A stretch of 8,188 nt of DNA from CAZFLY01 sp964519995 (GTDB taxonomy: Bacteria > Planctomycetota > Phycisphaerae > Sedimentisphaerales > Anaerobacaceae), in the NCBI GenBank assembly GCA_964519995.1, contig CAZFLY010000092.1:1-8188 (forward strand). Reading direction: 5' to 3'. Below, piece after piece: positions 7,042 to 8,188 of this stretch (the stretch's first letter is position 1; every line of letters begins with the position of its first letter). The notes beneath the pieces are model-generated. The model saw only the letters and a program-made list of their open reading frames with translations. It was not told the origin of the DNA and made no database searches. A program made the translations under genes and the position numbers.

Positions 7042-7059
7042 TGTAAAGCAAGCTTTACA
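7042..7059. promoter_or_regulatory. Operator palindrome TGTAAAGC-AA-GCTTTACA at the transcription start
   Basis: A perfect inverted repeat with 8-bp arms and a 2-base centre, just downstream of the -10 box and across the predicted start point. A dimeric Cro/C1-type protein bound here would block transcription. The obvious candidate is the product of the first gene behind it. Confidence 0.7.
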
Positions 7060-7079
7060 TATTGGGAATGCTTAGTTTT

Positions 7080-7283
7080 ATGAGAGAAACAATTGTCAAT
7101 CATATAAAAGAGCGTCGTACTCGGCTGAGCCTAACACAGAAAGAATTAGCCGAGGCGTTGGGTGTTTCGAGACAGACTATTATCTCAATTGAACGTGGAC
7201 GGTACGTGCCCAGCCTGTCCTTAGCCCTTAGATTCGCAAGTTTTTTCGCCTGTCCGACCGATGAGCTTTTTGAAAGGAGGTGA
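7080..7283 (+). CDS. Cro/C1-type HTH transcriptional regulator (small COG1476-like)
   Basis: A 67-residue protein that is essentially one XRE-family DNA-binding domain. The helix-turn-helix runs from about residue 19 to 40 (LTQKELAEALGVSRQTI, then SIERGRY), with recognition helix about 31-39. It is followed by the family's PSLSLALRFASFF segment and a DELFE-like end. Small stand-alone repressors of this type usually act as dimers on short palindromes, and two such sites surround its promoter, so autoregulation is likely. ATG 7080 was chosen because it leaves the usual short lead-in before the HTH. ATG 7068 is also possible, and neither has a strong ribosome site. The gene is first in a three-gene run with two small membrane proteins. 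The ligand or signal is unknown. Confidence 0.9.
   Translation: MRETIVNHIKERRTRLSLTQKELAEALGVSRQTIISIERGRYVPSLSLALRFASFFACPTDELFERR
7276..7281 (+). promoter_or_regulatory. Strong ribosome binding site at the end of the HTH gene
   Basis: GGAGGT, part of AAAGGAGGTG, overlaps the last codons and stop of the regulator and lies 8 bases before ATG 7290. This near-perfect anti-16S match shows that the short downstream frame is a real gene, probably translated more strongly than the regulator. Confidence 0.85.
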
Positions 7284-7289
7284 GTTAGA

Positions 7290-7466
7290 ATGGATGAGCG
7301 GTTTGTAATGCACCGTTTACGCTCAACCCGTTTGGCAGCCATTGTAGGTGTCATTATGATGGGTGCCTGGACAATATACGAATTCCGGTGGGAGTTGATA
7401 ATCATCATGGGTGTAATGGCTGTCACGAAATGGGCCGCTATGCTCTATTACCGAAGGATTGACTAA
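7290..7466 (+). CDS. Small two-helix membrane protein (58 aa), unknown function
   Basis: The frame starts MDERFVMHRLRSTRLAAIVG and ends MLYYRRID. Two hydrophobic segments, about residues 15-30 and 34-52, are joined by a very short turn (EFRWE), giving a likely helical hairpin with both ends basic and probably cytoplasmic. Its start lies only 6 bases after the regulator's stop and has a near-perfect ribosome site, so coding status is secure despite the size. Small membrane proteins next to this class of regulator are common, but I know of no assigned function. The close coupling suggests that the regulator controls it, or that it passes a membrane signal to the regulator. Both are inference. 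Confidence 0.85.
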   Translation: MDERFVMHRLRSTRLAAIVGVIMMGAWTIYEFRWELIIIMGVMAVTKWAAMLYYRRID

Positions 7467-7510
7467 GCATAAGTGACGCAGTCGAGTTCGCAGAAAAGAA
7501 AGGACGAGAA

Positions 7511-7720
7511 ATGTTAGTAGAGAGATTTGTTAAGCTCTATTTCGGAAGATCGCGTTCGGTCACGCTCGTTATCGGTTCGGCTATATCTGCCTTTACAATC
7601 TCGCTTGGTTTCATTTGCGTGTGTCGATTCTTAGCTCTGCCGGTAAATGTCGCAGCAGCGGTCGCCTTTGGTGCTATTGGCGCTGCAATTTATGCCAAAC
7701 GCACCTATCATAGGAATTGA
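7511..7720 (+). CDS. Small two-helix membrane protein (69 aa), unknown function
   Basis: A basic N-terminus (MLVERFVKLYFGRSRS) is followed by two hydrophobic segments, about residues 17-38 and 46-62, and a basic tail (YAKRTYHRN). This predicts a two-helix inner-membrane protein with both ends in the cytoplasm. AAAGGA lies 6 bases before the ATG. It begins 44 bases after the 58-residue gene on the same strand, with no promoter or terminator seen between them, so it probably belongs to the same transcript. The sequence is unrelated to its neighbour beyond the shared topology. The second segment is Ala/Gly-rich (AAAVAFGAIGAAIYA), which suits tight helix packing. Function is unknown. Confidence 0.8.
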   Translation: MLVERFVKLYFGRSRSVTLVIGSAISAFTISLGFICVCRFLALPVNVAAAVAFGAIGAAIYAKRTYHRN

Positions 7721-7953
7721 ATATTGACTGTAGGTTCTTGAATTTATACTCCTGCGTGGATGGAAGCGGCATTCATAGCGGCGAAAAGGTAGCGCTGTTG
7801 CTGAGGAGTAAGCCCTTACCTGCGTACCCAGAGGCAATGACCCGTCAAACTCAGATTTCCCCGAATTTTGTGTTGTAAAAATGCTGCAATCTTGTAACAT
7901 TCGCTGATTTATTGGTGATAATGTAGTTATCTTTTTTTGAAAGGGGCGTATCT
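7721..7953. other. Intergenic region before the ferredoxin gene
   Basis: No coding frame was seen. It contains TACTCCT (7747-7753), complementary to AGGAGTA (7804-7810), then an overlapping GTAAG-CC-CTTAC hairpin (7808-7819). CCTGCGT occurs twice (7751-7757, 7819-7825). These could form alternative folds, but no known RNA family is evident. No T-run follows, so no terminator is called. Upstream of the ferredoxin only a weak promoter match is visible (TTGTAA and GATAAT, about 19 apart). Confidence 0.35.
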
Positions 7954-8127
7954 ATGCCGGCTAAGGTAGACAGGAAAAAGTGCGATGGCTGTGAAACATG
8001 TATTGATGAGTGCCCGAGTGAAGCGATAAGTATGGTTGGAGAAAAAGCGGTCGTCAATGCCGATGCCTGTGTGGATTGTGGTATTTGTGTGGATGCTTGT
8101 CCTCAAGAGGCCATTAGCATGGAATAA
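7954..8127 (+). CDS. 2[4Fe-4S] ferredoxin, 57 aa
   Basis: A short bacterial-type ferredoxin carrying low-potential electrons in the cytoplasm. It has two complete cluster motifs of the form C-x2-C-x2-C-x3-C-P: C10, C13, C16, C20-P21 and C39, C42, C45, C49-P50. The two halves are clear internal repeats (CPSEAIS and CPQEAIS), as expected from the family's ancient duplication. The length is typical of clostridial-type ferredoxins and no ligand is missing. AAAGGGG lies 7 bases before the ATG, and the T-run just upstream makes the leader A/T-rich. It stands alone, so its partner enzyme cannot be named. Its presence fits an anaerobic or facultative lifestyle, which is inference. Confidence 0.95.
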   Translation: MPAKVDRKKCDGCETCIDECPSEAISMVGEKAVVNADACVDCGICVDACPQEAISME

Positions 8128-8171
8128 AGAAAATCAAATATCAAAGTGCTTTGTAGAAACCTTCATAACAA

Positions 8172-8188
8172 TGTCATTTCGAGCGGAG
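8172..8188. repeat. Possible start of a dispersed intergenic palindromic repeat (cut by edge)
   Basis: The window ends in TGTCATTTCGAGCGGAG. This resembles the first half of a widespread intergenic repeat seen in several bacterial phyla, which continues roughly as CGAGAAATC and folds back on ATTTCG. Only half is visible, so the palindrome cannot be confirmed here. Confidence 0.4.

Noticed and set aside
8139..8152. Terminator after the ferredoxin (CAAAG-TG-CTTTG)
   Set aside because: The stem is only five A/T-rich pairs with a two-base loop, and no T-run follows.

Overview
The window looks like chromosomal DNA from a Gram-negative-type bacterium of moderate GC. It is most likely a planctomycete of the Phycisphaerae/Sedimentisphaerales kind. 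That placement is inference, from the style of the secreted protein at the left edge, the RodA and MurJ variants, and the small regulator/membrane-protein cassette. Nothing in the window fixes the taxonomy. The gene density and the lack of transposase, integrase, CRISPR, tRNA or rRNA signals point to an ordinary chromosomal region with a few accessory pieces.

Layout. (1) Positions 1-568, minus strand: the N-terminal part of a secreted protein with a clear signal peptide, cut by the window edge. (2) Positions 569-1275: a 700-base divergent intergenic region. It has an extended -10 promoter for the minus gene, a sigma70-type promoter for the plus genes, several inverted repeats and a patch that could fold as RNA. 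(3) Positions 1276-4216: two cell-wall genes, a SEDS glycosyltransferase (RodA/FtsW family, probably RodA) and the lipid II flippase MurJ. MurJ delivers lipid II to the outer face of the membrane, and a SEDS enzyme polymerises it, so the pair covers consecutive steps. (4) Positions 4419-6854: a large exported helical-repeat protein of unknown function. (5) Positions 6999-7720: a compact cassette of a Cro/C1-type repressor and two very small membrane proteins. It sits behind a near-consensus promoter flanked by two copies of an 18-bp palindrome, the hallmark of an autoregulated switch. (6) Positions 7954-8127: a 57-residue two-cluster bacterial ferredoxin. (7) The right edge holds what looks like the start of a dispersed intergenic palindromic repeat.

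The most interesting item is the cassette at 6999-7720. The operator/promoter layout can be read directly from the sequence, and the two membrane proteins have no function I can name. Second is the exported helical-repeat protein just downstream of rodA-murJ, whose position suggests, but does not prove, an envelope role. I found no clear case of a wholly new system.
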